This document shows, piece by piece, positions 1-8,766 of a stretch of DNA of 64,000 nt. Within the stretch, counting starts at the first letter, position 1. Each line of letters begins with the position of its first letter. The translations under genes were made by a program, and so were the position numbers. Source of the stretch: Arcobacter sp. (GTDB taxonomy: Bacteria; Campylobacterota; Campylobacteria; Campylobacterales; Arcobacteraceae); the NCBI GenBank assembly GCA_002869565.1, contig PKUJ01000006.1, positions 67,270 to 131,269 on the forward strand, given 5' to 3'. Below the pieces are notes generated by a model. The model was not told the origin of the DNA. It ran no database searches and saw only the letters and a list, made by a program, of their open reading frames with translations.

Positions 1-617
1 CAAATTTATTCAATAATTTAGAAGAATCAATAAAAGAAATTTCACTCAATGAAATATTAATTAAAGAAATGAAAGAGATTATTGAAATTTTAATTGATAA
101 AATAAATTACATAGAGAAAGATATAGTACTTCCATATAATGTTCCTATTAAACTTCATTCGAGATATACAAGAGAACAAATATTATCTGCATTTGGATTA
201 AATACACTTACTAAGCAATATAGCAGTAGAGAAGGTGTATTAAATATAAAAGAAAAAAATACAGAACTGTTATTTGTTACATTAGAAAAAACAGAAGATA
301 AATATTCTCCTACAACTATGTATGATGATTATGCAATTAGTGAAAAGCTTTTTCATTGGCAATCCCAAAACTCAACGAAACCTGATTCTCCTAAAGGAAA
401 ATCATATATAAATCATGAAAAAGAAGGTAAAAATATAATCTTATTTGTAAGAGAATCTAATCATGACAAAAACAAGAATACAATGACATATATTTGTTTA
501 GGAAAAGTCTTTTATAAATCACATTATGGAAGTCAGCCAATGAGTATAACTTGGGAATTAGAAGAAGAAATACCACCTTTTTTATGGTCAAGTATTGCAA
601 AAATGGCAGTTGGGTAA
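1..617 (+). CDS. C-terminal part of a DUF3427 helicase/nuclease-type protein (5' end outside window)
   Basis: The reading frame is open to the left edge (codons from position 3), so the ATG at 69 is internal and only about 205 C-terminal residues are present. The visible part matches the DUF3427 domain: YTREQIL, REGV, the run LFVTLEKTE then YSPTTMY.DYAI, LFHWQSQNS, ILFVRES, and a closing SITWELEEEIP. In known proteins this domain closes large DEAD/DEAH helicases, often with a PLD-type nuclease domain at the N-terminus, that sit in restriction or phage-defence loci. The helicase part cannot be seen here. Domain call from memory of the family; role inferred. Confidence 0.8.
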   Translation, partial: NLFNNLEESIKEISLNEILIKEMKEIIEILIDKINYIEKDIVLPYNVPIKLHSRYTREQILSAFGLNTLTKQYSSREGVLNIKEKNTELLFVTLEKTEDKYSPTTMYDDYAISEKLFHWQSQNSTKPDSPKGKSYINHEKEGKNIILFVRESNHDKNKNTMTYICLGKVFYKSHYGSQPMSITWELEEEIPPFLWSSIAKMAVG

Positions 618-666
618 ATATAAAAAGTATTTGAAACAGTAAGAAATTAAATGTCTTTATTTTAAA

Positions 667-935
667 ATCCCAACATCTACAGAAGCCGAGCGTTTATTTT
701 TCTCTTTTTTAGACAGGATTGATAACTGTCTGAATGTTTAAAAGTTGCATGCTGGAGTGAAACGACTAAATTTCAGAATGGACAAAATGCAAGTTTTAAT
801 AAATGAGTTTTATCAATCAAAAAAGATAAAAATAATAAGCGAGGGTACCCGAAGGGCTTCGAAGCCGTTGGTGGCTTTTTGTTTTACTTTTTGCCACAAA
901 AAAGTGAAGAAGCGGAGACCTTTAGGTCTTCAAGA
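667..935 (+). repeat. Structured intergenic repeat, copy A
   Basis: This fills most of the 369-base gap between 617 and 986; the reading frame 745-978 inside it does not look like a protein. It aligns along its length with 39754-39967 (copy B) and, in reverse complement, with 39441-39615 (copy C). Shared blocks include GAAGCCGAGCGTTTATTT (681-698), GAGGGTACCC (841-850), GGCTTCGAAG near 855 and TTTTGTTTTACTTTTTGCC near 878-896. Hairpins AGACAG/CTGTCT (711-716/726-731) and GGAGACC-TTTA-GGTCTTC (914-931) have compensated base changes in the other copies. Function unknown. Confidence 0.75.
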
Positions 936-985
936 GAGAGAAAAAAAAACTATTTTGAAAATAAATAATTTGTTATAATACTCCC

Positions 986-1564
986 ATGCACAAAAAATTA
1001 CAAAAATACATAGAATCATACGATTTATTACAAAATACAAATATTTACGAACTAAAACCAAATGGCGGAATGATAGTTTTAATCAATCTTGATAAAAGAT
1101 GTGAAGTTCTTATTCAGGATGAACTTTTTATTTTGGATAGTTTTCAAGCTATGTTAATCAATGCTTATGAAGAATCTATAACTATACAATCAAATGAAAA
1201 GATTAATCTTGTAGCTGTTAGATTTAAAGGGGCGGGGGCTTCTTTTTTTTATGAGGAGTTTATGGATGAGCTTATGCATCATGCTAAAGAACCTGTTTAT
1301 TTGCAAAAAGATATTTTGAATACTTTTGATAATGTTGAAAAAGAGTTGGATGCTTATTTTCAAAATCGATTTAAGCCTAGTAAATCTCAGTTTGGTGTTA
1401 TGCGAATAATAGAATTGGTTGAAGAAAATTCTGGTGATTATGATATGGAAGAGGTGTTGAGAATAGCAAATGTACCTAGGAAAATCTTTGATAAGGTTTT
1501 TAGATGGCATGTTGGTTTGGCATTGAAAAATTATGCAAGTATTCGAAAAGAGATATTGCAATAG
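986..1564 (+). CDS. AraC-like regulator lacking the second HTH
   Basis: The 192-residue protein has an N-terminal cupin-like sensing region (about 1-115) and ends in one helix-turn-helix of AraC type, around EEVLRIANVPRKIFDKVF then HVGLALKNYASIRK. AraC-family DNA-binding domains carry two HTHs in about 100 residues; here the frame stops right after the first, so the protein is about 50-60 residues short. The next gene's 3' end begins one base later, leaving no room for the missing half. It may be a decayed regulator or a shortened one that works by dimerising. ATG start; the -10-like TTATAATA lies just upstream, near 973. Confidence 0.55.
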   Translation: MHKKLQKYIESYDLLQNTNIYELKPNGGMIVLINLDKRCEVLIQDELFILDSFQAMLINAYEESITIQSNEKINLVAVRFKGAGASFFYEEFMDELMHHAKEPVYLQKDILNTFDNVEKELDAYFQNRFKPSKSQFGVMRIIELVEENSGDYDMEEVLRIANVPRKIFDKVFRWHVGLALKNYASIRKEILQ

Positions 1565-2221
1565 TTATTTAAAAACTTTTTCATACTGCTCAACTCTAAA
1601 ATCAAAGCTTGTGTAGCTTGGATATTCTTTTTTCATCTTTTTATAATATTCATTTGCTCCTATACTTCTATTTGCTGCATTTGATGGGGAAGTTAGGCTT
1701 ATGGTTTTGATGGTTCTATTATTATAAGTAAATTGATGTTTTTTGGGTAGTTTATCTGAAACTATTTCTAGGTTTATATTTTGTTTTTTTAGAATTTGTC
1801 TAAAAAAATATTCTGGGGAGTTTTTGCATAATCCTCCTGTGAAAATTATAGTTTGGATATTTTTATACTCTTTTAGATAGTCCAAAATATCCCTTAAAAC
1901 TACATCTTTCATACCAATATCACTTGCATCTATTTTTTCTCTTTTGCAAGACTCTACAATATCGCAAATACCTATTTTATGTTTTAGTAAAAACTCTTTT
2001 CTTTTATTTATCTCTTCTTTTGTATTTTCAAAGGCTAAGTTTAGATTGAAGATTTTATTCCATGCTTGCCAAAGTAAGTTATCTTTTGAACCATAACAAA
2101 AGTTCACATCTTTTTCTTTGAATTCATTTGTACAAAATCTTGGAGGTGGTAGCGTTCCTACTATGATTTTTTCTGTGCTATGATTTAAAAATGGTTCATA
2201 TGGGTGAAAATGCTCAAACAA
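1565..2221 (-). CDS. Uracil-DNA glycosylase superfamily protein
   Basis: 218 residues. The motifs VGTLPPPRF, FCYGSKDNLLWQAW, GICDIVESC and the C-terminal SLTSPSNAANRSIG fit the UDG superfamily, in which the GT/SxPG loop, the F.Y.....FW-type segment and the SPSN loop form the base-binding pocket. It probably removes deaminated or mismatched bases from DNA; some close relatives are called DNA-deoxyinosine glycosylases. The start is TTG at 2221 with AAAGG about eight bases upstream; no closer ATG exists. It converges on the truncated AraC gene and diverges from metN. Confidence 0.65.
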   Translation of the reverse strand: MFEHFHPYEPFLNHSTEKIIVGTLPPPRFCTNEFKEKDVNFCYGSKDNLLWQAWNKIFNLNLAFENTKEEINKRKEFLLKHKIGICDIVESCKREKIDASDIGMKDVVLRDILDYLKEYKNIQTIIFTGGLCKNSPEYFFRQILKKQNINLEIVSDKLPKKHQFTYNNRTIKTISLTSPSNAANRSIGANEYYKKMKKEYPSYTSFDFRVEQYEKVFK

Positions 2222-2300
2222 AAAAAAACCTTTATATTTTTACTTAACATGTATTTTATCAAATTTTCTATAGTATTCGCACCTTAAATAAGGAATACAA

Positions 2301-3260
2301 ATGATAAGTATAAAAAACTTGAATAAATACTATGGTGATACACAAGTTTTAAATAATATTTCAATTGATATAAAAAAAGGCGAGATCTTTGCCATTGTGG
2401 GACATAGTGGTGCTGGAAAATCTACTTTAATGAGATGTATAAATGGACTTGAAGATTATAGTGATGGTTCATTACAAGTTAATAATAAAGAGATAAAAGA
2501 GTTAGCTAAAGAAGAATTAAGAGCATTTCGTAAAAATATTGGAATGATATTTCAACATTTTTCATTAATTCAGCGAAAAACTGTATTTGAAAATGTAGCT
2601 TTACCTTTGCAACTTTGGGGATATACTAAATCTGAAATTACGAAAAAAGTAAAAGACTTGCTTGATTTAGTTGGTTTAGACGAAAAACTGGATTCTTATC
2701 CAAGTGAGTTAAGTGGAGGGCAAAAACAGCGTGTTGCTATTGCTAGGGCTTTGACTTTAGACCCTGATATTTTATTATCTGATGAGGCTACTTCAGCTCT
2801 GGATCCTAATACTACTACCTCTATTTTAAATCTTCTAAAAGAGATTAATGAAAAACTTAATATTACTATTATTTTAGTAACTCATGAGATGGAAGTAGTA
2901 AAACAAATAGCACAAAAAGCTCTTTTGTTGGAACATGGGCATATTATAGGTTTTGATGATACCGAAGAATTATTTTTAAAGCCAGATGAACAGATGAAAC
3001 ATTTCTTAGGTGAGACAGAAGTTGTACCAAATGAGGGTGTAAATATAAAAATATATTTTCCAAAAGATAATGTCTTTCAAGCATTTATTACAAAAATGGC
3101 AAGAGAGCTTGATATGGATTTTGATATTGTTTGGGGAAAACTTGAAGAGATAAATACTCATATTGTTGGTAACATGGTTATAAATATAAAAGATGAGCAA
3201 AAAGATTTAGTAATCAAGTATTTAAAAGAACATGAAATAGTTTGGGAGGTATTATTATGA
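2301..3260 (+). CDS. metN: Methionine ABC transporter ATP-binding protein MetN
   Basis: 319 residues. It has Walker [10 protein letters not shown] (34-42), Q-loop near FQHFS, signature [15 protein letters not shown], Walker [15 protein letters not shown] and H-loop VTHEM. The C-terminal ~80 residues (from about 245) are a NIL domain, the methionine-sensing extension specific to MetN. It energises import of methionine through MetI with MetQ as the binding protein. The stop codon overlaps the metI start (ATGA at 3257-3260). No SAM riboswitch or T-box is apparent in the 79-base leader. Confidence 0.95.
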   Translation: MISIKNLNKYYGDTQVLNNISIDIKKGEIFAIVGHSGAGKSTLMRCINGLEDYSDGSLQVNNKEIKELAKEELRAFRKNIGMIFQHFSLIQRKTVFENVALPLQLWGYTKSEITKKVKDLLDLVGLDEKLDSYPSELSGGQKQRVAIARALTLDPDILLSDEATSALDPNTTTSILNLLKEINEKLNITIILVTHEMEVVKQIAQKALLLEHGHIIGFDDTEELFLKPDEQMKHFLGETEVVPNEGVNIKIYFPKDNVFQAFITKMARELDMDFDIVWGKLEEINTHIVGNMVINIKDEQKDLVIKYLKEHEIVWEVLL

Positions 3261-3895
3261 TTGATATCTTATTGCCTGCATTGGGCGAAACTATTTATAT
3301 GTCTTTTGTATCAACATTTTTTGCAGTTCTTATTGGATTTTTTTTAGCAATTATTTTGATATTAACTTCAAAAGGCGGATTAAAAGAGAATTTGAAGATT
3401 TATGCTATTTTAGATGTTATTATCAATACTTTGAGATCCTTTCCTTTTATTATACTAATGATTGTACTTTTTCCTGTTACAAAATTTTTGATAGGAAAAA
3501 GTATAGGGACTTCTGCTGCTATTATTCCTCTTACAATTGGGGCCGCTCCTTTTATAGCAAGACTTATTGAGAGTGCTTTAAAAGAAGTTGAAGTTGGTGT
3601 AATAGAAGCAGCAAAATCTTTTGGAGCAAGTGATTGGCAAATCATTTTCAAAGTTATGTTAGTTGAAGCTTTGCCAAGTATTGTTTCTGCAATTGTTTTA
3701 ACTCTTATCACTGTGATTGGTTTTTCTGCTATGGCAGGTGCTGTTGGAGGTGGAGGTTTAGGAGATGTAGCTATAAAATATGGATACTACAGATTTCAAA
3801 CTGATACAATGTTATATACAGTTGTTATACTTATCGCCCTTGTACAAGTTATTCAAAGTATTGGGGATTACATTTATAAAATTACAAAAAAATAA
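3257..3895 (+). CDS. metI: Methionine ABC transporter permease MetI
   Basis: 212 residues from the ATG at 3257, which overlaps the metN stop and has GGGAGGT just upstream; an earlier in-frame GTG-type start at 3242 is less likely. Five hydrophobic segments, and the cytoplasmic EAA loop near [20 protein letters not shown] that contacts MetN. The length equals that of known MetI proteins (about 217). The C-terminal [18 protein letters not shown] block is typical. Third gene metQ follows after nine bases. Confidence 0.95.
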   Translation: MIDILLPALGETIYMSFVSTFFAVLIGFFLAIILILTSKGGLKENLKIYAILDVIINTLRSFPFIILMIVLFPVTKFLIGKSIGTSAAIIPLTIGAAPFIARLIESALKEVEVGVIEAAKSFGASDWQIIFKVMLVEALPSIVSAIVLTLITVIGFSAMAGAVGGGGLGDVAIKYGYYRFQTDTMLYTVVILIALVQVIQSIGDYIYKITKK

Positions 3896-3904
3896 AGGAA
3901 ATAT

Positions 3905-4729
3905 ATGTTTACAAAAATTTTAAAATTTACAATTGCTGCGGGATTAGCCTTAGGCCTTACTGCTTGTACAAAAGATGAAAAGAAAGAGAATACAAGTGCA
4001 AAAGTTGAAGCAAAGAAAACTGTTATCAAAGTTGGAGCGACACCAGTTCCTCATGCTGAGATTTTAGAAGTAATAAAACCTTTGCTTAAGAAAAAAGGTT
4101 ATGATTTACAGATAGTTGAGTTTACAGATTATGTTACTCCAAATATTGCTGTTGATGAAGATGAACTAGATGCCAACTTTTTTCAACATACTCCATATTT
4201 GACTGAATTTAATTCAAATAAAAATACTAATTTAGTAAAAACTGTTGGGGTTCACTTAGAACCAATGGGATTATATTAAAAAAAAATCAAATCACTAGAT
4301 GAGCTAGAAGATGGTGCTACAATAGCTGTACCCAATGACCCAACAAATGAGAGCAGAGCTTTAGACATTTTGGAAAAACAAGGTCTTATGAAATTTAAAG
4401 AATTAGCTCTTAAAACTGCACTGGATGTAATAGAAAATCCAAAAAATATCCAATTAAAAGAGCTTGATGCTCCTCAATTACCAAGAGTTTTAGATGAAGT
4501 TGATGCAGCTATTATCAATACAAACTATGCTTTATCAGCAGATTTAAACCCAACAGAAGATGCTATTGTTATTGAATCAAAAGATTCTCCATATGTTAAT
4601 ATTGTAGCCGTTAAAAAAGGTAATGAAAATAAAGATTATATTAAAGCATTGGATGCGGCTTTAAATTCTGATGAAGTTAAACAATTTATTATAGAAAAAT
4701 ACAAAGGTTCTATTGTACCTGCATTTTAG
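3905..4729 (+). pseudogene. metQ: metQ, methionine-binding lipoprotein, interrupted by an in-frame TAA
   Basis: The frame runs 275 codons, the normal MetQ length, but codon 125 (4277-4279) is TAA. The two halves lie in the same frame: the first ends EPMGLY, the second continues KKIKSLDELEDGA and then AVPNDPTNESRAL, exactly the order in intact MetQ. Family members usually have Ser at this place, so TCA to TAA is the simplest change. It is not an indel, although it touches a run of nine A. The N-terminus is a lipoprotein signal with lipobox LTAC. With metN and metI intact, either the importer has lost its own binding protein or the assembly has a base error. Confidence 0.85.
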
Positions 4730-4738
4730 TATCTAATT

Positions 4739-4766
4739 CTACTCAATCTATTATATGATTGAGTAG
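4739..4766. terminator. Hairpin between metQ and the convergent small ORF
   Basis: Stem CTACTCAATC (4739-4748) pairs with GATTGAGTAG (4757-4766), ten perfect base pairs with an eight-base loop. There is no clean U-run on either side, so termination efficiency is uncertain. It sits where transcripts of metNIQ and the minus-strand ORF at 4788 meet. Confidence 0.5.
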
Positions 4767-4787
4767 AGTAACGATAATTCTTAATCT

Positions 4788-4886
4788 CTATTTTTCTTCT
4801 TTAACAAAAAAAGTGATAAACCACGAAGCGGCTGTAAATATTGCTAATCCTAATACTATGAACATCATAATCTCTTTTAAATACAT
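4788..4886 (-). CDS. 32-residue single-pass membrane peptide
   Basis: ATG at 4886, stop TAG at 4788-4790. The product begins MYLKEIMMFIVLGLAIF and ends FFVKEEK: one hydrophobic helix (about residues 7-27) with a charged C-terminus. A strong ribosome-binding site, AAGGAG (4893-4898 on the complement), is six bases from the start. A palindrome at 4903-4918 lies just upstream, suggesting regulated expression. No homologue recognised; size and layout resemble helper peptides of membrane complexes, but that is only analogy. It occupies the otherwise gene-free stretch 4730-5080. Confidence 0.6.
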   Translation of the reverse strand: MYLKEIMMFIVLGLAIFTAASWFITFFVKEEK

Positions 4887-4902
4887 ATGAAACTCCTTAT
4901 AA

Positions 4903-4918
4903 ATGAATAGTCATTCAT
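4903..4918. promoter_or_regulatory. Palindrome upstream of the 32-residue peptide gene
   Basis: ATGAATAGTCATTCAT: perfect 6-bp arms ATGAAT/ATTCAT around AGTC, five bases upstream of the RBS of the minus-strand peptide gene. Size and position fit an operator for a TetR- or MarR-type repressor. No dedicated regulator gene is adjacent. Confidence 0.4.
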
Positions 4919-5080
4919 ATTTTATTTAAAACTTCTTTATAATTTTCTTATAGAGTCACTATTTTGTAACTATAATTAAAAATTTAATTTTTGAAAATCT
5001 TGATGTTGACAAAATAATAAACTAATATGCTTATATAAATTCTTATGATAAAATACTTCTTTTATTATAAAGAGGTGAAA

Positions 5081-5878
5081 TTGAGAGTTGGTGTTTTTGA
5101 TTCTGGACTTGGTGGATTAACTGTTGTTAAAGCTATATCTGAAACCTTTAAAGGTGCAGAGATATTTTATATTGCAGATACAATGTTTGCCCCATATGGA
5201 GAAAAAACCAAAGAACAAATTTTACAACACAGTTTGGATTTAACAAATTATTTGATTGAAGAGCATTCCATCGATGCTTTAATAGTTGCATGTAATACTG
5301 CAACCTCTGCTGCAATAAGTGAATTAAGAAGAATGTTCCCACATCTGATTGTGATTGGAACTGAACCTGGTATTAAACCAGCAATTGAATTAAGCAAGAG
5401 TGGAAATATTGGTGTTCTAGCTACACCTGCAACATTAAAAGGTTCTAAATATCAATCTTTAGTAGATAAGTTATTTTCAAAAAAAGAAGTCAAACTTTTT
5501 GAACAAGCTTGCCCTGGATTGGTTGAACAAATAGAAAATGGACATATAAAAGAAGAAAAAACTATTTTAATGCTTCAGCATTGGTTGAAAGATATGTTAA
5601 GTAACAATGTTGATACTATAGTTTTAGGTTGTACCCATTACCCACTTGTTAGTGAAACAATAAAAGATATTATGGGTAGTGAAATAAATTTGATTGAAAC
5701 AGGTTTTGCTATTGCAAAAAGATTAGAAAATTTGAGTAAAGAAAAAGGTCATATCAATATCGGCCCTTTAAAAATAAATGTATATTTTACAGGTGAAATA
5801 AATTTGAAAATGGTAGATAGTATTTTAGATAATTGGATAGATGGCGGAAAAATAAAAGTGAGGAATAGATATGAGTGA
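5081..5878 (+). CDS. murI: Glutamate racemase MurI
   Basis: Converts L- to D-glutamate for peptidoglycan. The start is taken as TTG at 5081, preceded by AGAGGTG (5071-5077), because MurI proteins begin directly with RVGVFDSGLGGLTV; the ATG at 5045 would add 12 foreign residues. The two catalytic cysteines are in VACNTATSAA and VLGCTHYPL; the DSGLGG loop and the FTG segment near the end are present. 265 residues, the family norm. The stop overlaps the dnaX start by eight bases. Confidence 0.92.
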   Translation: MRVGVFDSGLGGLTVVKAISETFKGAEIFYIADTMFAPYGEKTKEQILQHSLDLTNYLIEEHSIDALIVACNTATSAAISELRRMFPHLIVIGTEPGIKPAIELSKSGNIGVLATPATLKGSKYQSLVDKLFSKKEVKLFEQACPGLVEQIENGHIKEEKTILMLQHWLKDMLSNNVDTIVLGCTHYPLVSETIKDIMGSEINLIETGFAIAKRLENLSKEKGHINIGPLKINVYFTGEINLKMVDSILDNWIDGGKIKVRNRYE

Positions 5879-7862
5879 TAATCAAACAGCTGAAAAAAAA
5901 GTATTAGCTTTAAAGTATAGACCCAAGAGATTTGAGGATTTAGTAGGACAAAGTACTATTTCTCAGACTTTATCGCTTGCTTTAGATTCAAATAGATTAT
6001 CCCATGCATATCTTTTTTCAGGACTAAGAGGTTCAGGAAAAACTTCAACAGCAAGGATTATGGCAAAAGCACTTTTATGTACAGAAGGTCCAACCTCAAG
6101 ACCTTGTGATGTTTGTGAAAATTGTAAAAGTGCAAATACAAATAGACATCTTGATATTATAGAAATGGATGCCGCTTCAAATAGAGGTATAGATGATATT
6201 AAAGATTTGATTGAGCATACAAAATATAAACCTAGTTCGGCTAGATTTAAAGTATTTATAATCGATGAGGTTCATATGTTGACTACTCAAGCTTTTAATG
6301 CTTTACTAAAGACTTTAGAAGAACCTCCAGGTTTTGTGAAGTTTATTTTAGCCACTACAGATGCTCTTAAATTACCTGCTACGATTTTAAGTCGTACTCA
6401 ACATTTTAGATTTAATAAAATCGCAAGTCAAGATGTAATTCATCATTTGTCACACATTTTAAATGAAGAGAATATTAACTTTGAAACTCCTGCTTTAGAG
6501 ATATTAACTCGAAGTGGACAAGGAAGTTTAAGAGATACTTTAACTCTTCTAGACCAAGCAATTATTTTCTCAAAAGGGGAAGTTTCTACAACTGCTGTTG
6601 TAGATATGTTAGGGCTTATTGAGCCAAAACTTATGGACGAACTTTTTGAAGTAATTTTGAAAAAAGAAGATATTGTAAATTTAGTAAAAAAACTTGAAAA
6701 TTATGAAATTTCGCAAGTTTGTGATGAAATGACAATTTATCTAAAAGAAAAAATGTTGGAAAAAGATGCAAAATTTGATTTGCTTCTTTTTGATAGATTT
6801 TTCAGAATATTGAGTGATGCAAAATATTTATTAGCTTTAAATTCTGATGGAGGTTTTGTTCTTATTTTAACTTTGTCAAAAATGATTGAAGCAACAAATT
6901 TAAAAACAATTGAAGATATTATAAATCAAGTAGAACAAGCAGAAGTAAAACCAGTAATCAAAGAAGCTATTTCTCCTGCAAAGGTAGTAGAACATGCTAA
7001 AAATGATGTTAATCATGCTTATGATGATGAAATTGTACCTTTAAATAAAGAGTCTCATCAAAACAAAAAACAAGTTAATGAACCAGTAGTTGAAAACTTT
7101 CAAGATGATGTAGATTTTGAACAAGAAACTACAATTTCCATTGATAGTATAAATGCAATACCAACAGTTCAACCAATAGAAACAGTAGAAGAAAATGGTT
7201 TTTCAACTCCTTTTGATGAAGTACCTGAAAATGCAGAAACAAAAAGTGAAATTGTTACTCAAACAATAATTGAAACTCCAGTAGAAAAAGAAGAAATTCA
7301 AGAAGAAATAAAAGTAGAAGAAGAGCCAAAAATTGAAGTTCCAGAAGTACAAGACCCAAATAAAGAACTTTATAAAAAATTGACAGAAAAAGTTTATGAA
7401 AGAGATTATGAACTTGGAGAACTTTTTGAGAAGAATTTTATTTATAGTAGCTTTGAAGATAAAAAATTAGAAATAATATCACATGCTTTAGGTGATGATA
7501 GAAAATTTCTATTAAAACATTATGGGGTAATTAAAATATTTATATATGATGTTTATGGAAATGATGTTGATATTGAGTTTAAAAAAGTAGAAGAAAAAGA
7601 AGAAACTTCTGTAAAAAAGTATAACTTCCAAAGCCAAGTAGAAGAGAAACCCGCTGCTTTGGAAGAAAATAGTGATGAATCGGGTTCAATGATAGAAGAT
7701 ATAGAAATGGGTTCAGGTTGTGTAGCTGATATGCAAAAAACTGCAAACCCTACAGCTTCTCAACAAGAGCTTCAAATGAATGATATATTGAACTCTCCTA
7801 TGCTAAATCGTGCAAAAGAGCTTTTTGATATTAAAAAGATTACAGTAAAAACTAAGACTTAA
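5871..7862 (+). CDS. dnaX: DNA polymerase III subunit gamma/tau DnaX
   Basis: 663 residues. N-terminal clamp-loader ATPase: Walker A GLRGSGKTSTARI, zinc-binding cysteines in RPCDVCENC, Walker B IIDEVHML, sensor 1 LATTD and the SRTQHFRF arginine-finger region. Residues about 370-500 are an acidic, low-complexity linker rich in Glu, Val and Pro; a C-terminal folded part follows from about 495. It loads the sliding clamp at the fork. No obvious slippery A-run plus stem for a short gamma form was found, but this was not examined exhaustively. Coupled to murI by overlap. Confidence 0.95.
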   Translation: MSDNQTAEKKVLALKYRPKRFEDLVGQSTISQTLSLALDSNRLSHAYLFSGLRGSGKTSTARIMAKALLCTEGPTSRPCDVCENCKSANTNRHLDIIEMDAASNRGIDDIKDLIEHTKYKPSSARFKVFIIDEVHMLTTQAFNALLKTLEEPPGFVKFILATTDALKLPATILSRTQHFRFNKIASQDVIHHLSHILNEENINFETPALEILTRSGQGSLRDTLTLLDQAIIFSKGEVSTTAVVDMLGLIEPKLMDELFEVILKKEDIVNLVKKLENYEISQVCDEMTIYLKEKMLEKDAKFDLLLFDRFFRILSDAKYLLALNSDGGFVLILTLSKMIEATNLKTIEDIINQVEQAEVKPVIKEAISPAKVVEHAKNDVNHAYDDEIVPLNKESHQNKKQVNEPVVENFQDDVDFEQETTISIDSINAIPTVQPIETVEENGFSTPFDEVPENAETKSEIVTQTIIETPVEKEEIQEEIKVEEEPKIEVPEVQDPNKELYKKLTEKVYERDYELGELFEKNFIYSSFEDKKLEIISHALGDDRKFLLKHYGVIKIFIYDVYGNDVDIEFKKVEEKEETSVKKYNFQSQVEEKPAALEENSDESGSMIEDIEMGSGCVADMQKTANPTASQQELQMNDILNSPMLNRAKELFDIKKITVKTKT

Positions 7863-7926
7863 AAATTAAGTCTTACTAGAATATAATATTGCACAATTTC
7901 AAGTAAGCATACAAAAAAGGATATGA

Positions 7927-8763
7927 ATGAAATTAATTAAAATATTTACAGCAAGTACACTATTACTAAGTGCCTTAGTGGCTAGTGATAGTATAGATGA
8001 CAATGTAGTAAAATTTGAAAAAGAGAGATTCTCTCAAAATAAAAGAATTAAAGTAAAAAATGTAAAAGTTAATACAAAAAAAGTGATGCCTCAAAAAGGT
8101 TGGTATGGATATGTTATTGATATTGATGCTTCTATGGGAGGAAATGATGTTAAAGCAAAAGATGTAGTTTTCTCAAATGGAGAACTTATTGCTCCTGAAC
8201 TTTTTGATATAAAAACTGGCATGCCTTTAAAAGATTTAATGAATCCAACTCTAAGTGATAAATATTATAATAAAGCTAAACTAATTGCTGGAAATTATAA
8301 TGCAAAAGATAAAATTGTAGTTTTTTCTGATCCTTTATGCCCATTTTGTATGGATTATGTCCCAGATGTTATAAATCATGTAAAGAAAAACTCTAAGGAA
8401 ATAGCACTTTTTTATTATCACTTTCCTTTATTAAGAATACATCCTGCTTCAGGAACGCTTGTAAGACTAATGAATCTTGCAAAAGTAAAAGGACTTAAAG
8501 ATGTTGAATTAAAAGTTTATGCAGCTGATTGGGATCAATATTTTACAGCAAAAGAAAAAGATGCTCAAAAAATAATCGATGGGTTTAATAAAGAGTTTAA
8601 AACATCTTTTACTTTAAGAGATGTTAATAATAAGGAAAACAATGAAGAAGTTTTTGAAGATGTAAATTTAGGCGAAGAAGCTATGGTACAAGGTACACCA
8701 ACAATTTTTATTAATGGTGAACAAGATAAATCAAAATTAAAATATGAAATTTTAGGAAATTAG
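7927..8763 (+). CDS. Periplasmic DsbA/DsbG-like thiol protein
   Basis: 278 residues with a signal peptide (1-20, ending LVAS). Residues 128-278 form a thioredoxin-fold domain with the active site SDPLCPFCMDY (CPFC, Cys138 and Cys141) and the cis-proline loop QGTPTIFING. The ~110-residue N-terminal region before it resembles the dimerisation part of DsbC/DsbG-type isomerases. It likely oxidises or isomerises disulfides in exported proteins. hemC follows three bases after the stop, so the two are probably cotranscribed, although they share no pathway. Confidence 0.75.
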   Translation: MKLIKIFTASTLLLSALVASDSIDDNVVKFEKERFSQNKRIKVKNVKVNTKKVMPQKGWYGYVIDIDASMGGNDVKAKDVVFSNGELIAPELFDIKTGMPLKDLMNPTLSDKYYNKAKLIAGNYNAKDKIVVFSDPLCPFCMDYVPDVINHVKKNSKEIALFYYHFPLLRIHPASGTLVRLMNLAKVKGLKDVELKVYAADWDQYFTAKEKDAQKIIDGFNKEFKTSFTLRDVNNKENNEEVFEDVNLGEEAMVQGTPTIFINGEQDKSKLKYEILGN

Positions 8764-8766
8764 AAG

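Noticed and set aside
745-978. Open frame of 77 codons with the peptide CFTFCHKKVKK
   Set aside because: It lies inside the structured repeat; the matching copies at 39441 and 39754 do not keep the frame, and no RBS is present.
2222-2300. SAM riboswitch or other methionine leader before metN
   Set aside because: The leader is only 79 bases and shows no multi-stem structure or terminator.
3400-3711. 103-codon minus-strand frame inside metI
   Set aside because: Shadow of a real membrane-protein gene; composition mirrors its hydrophobic codons.
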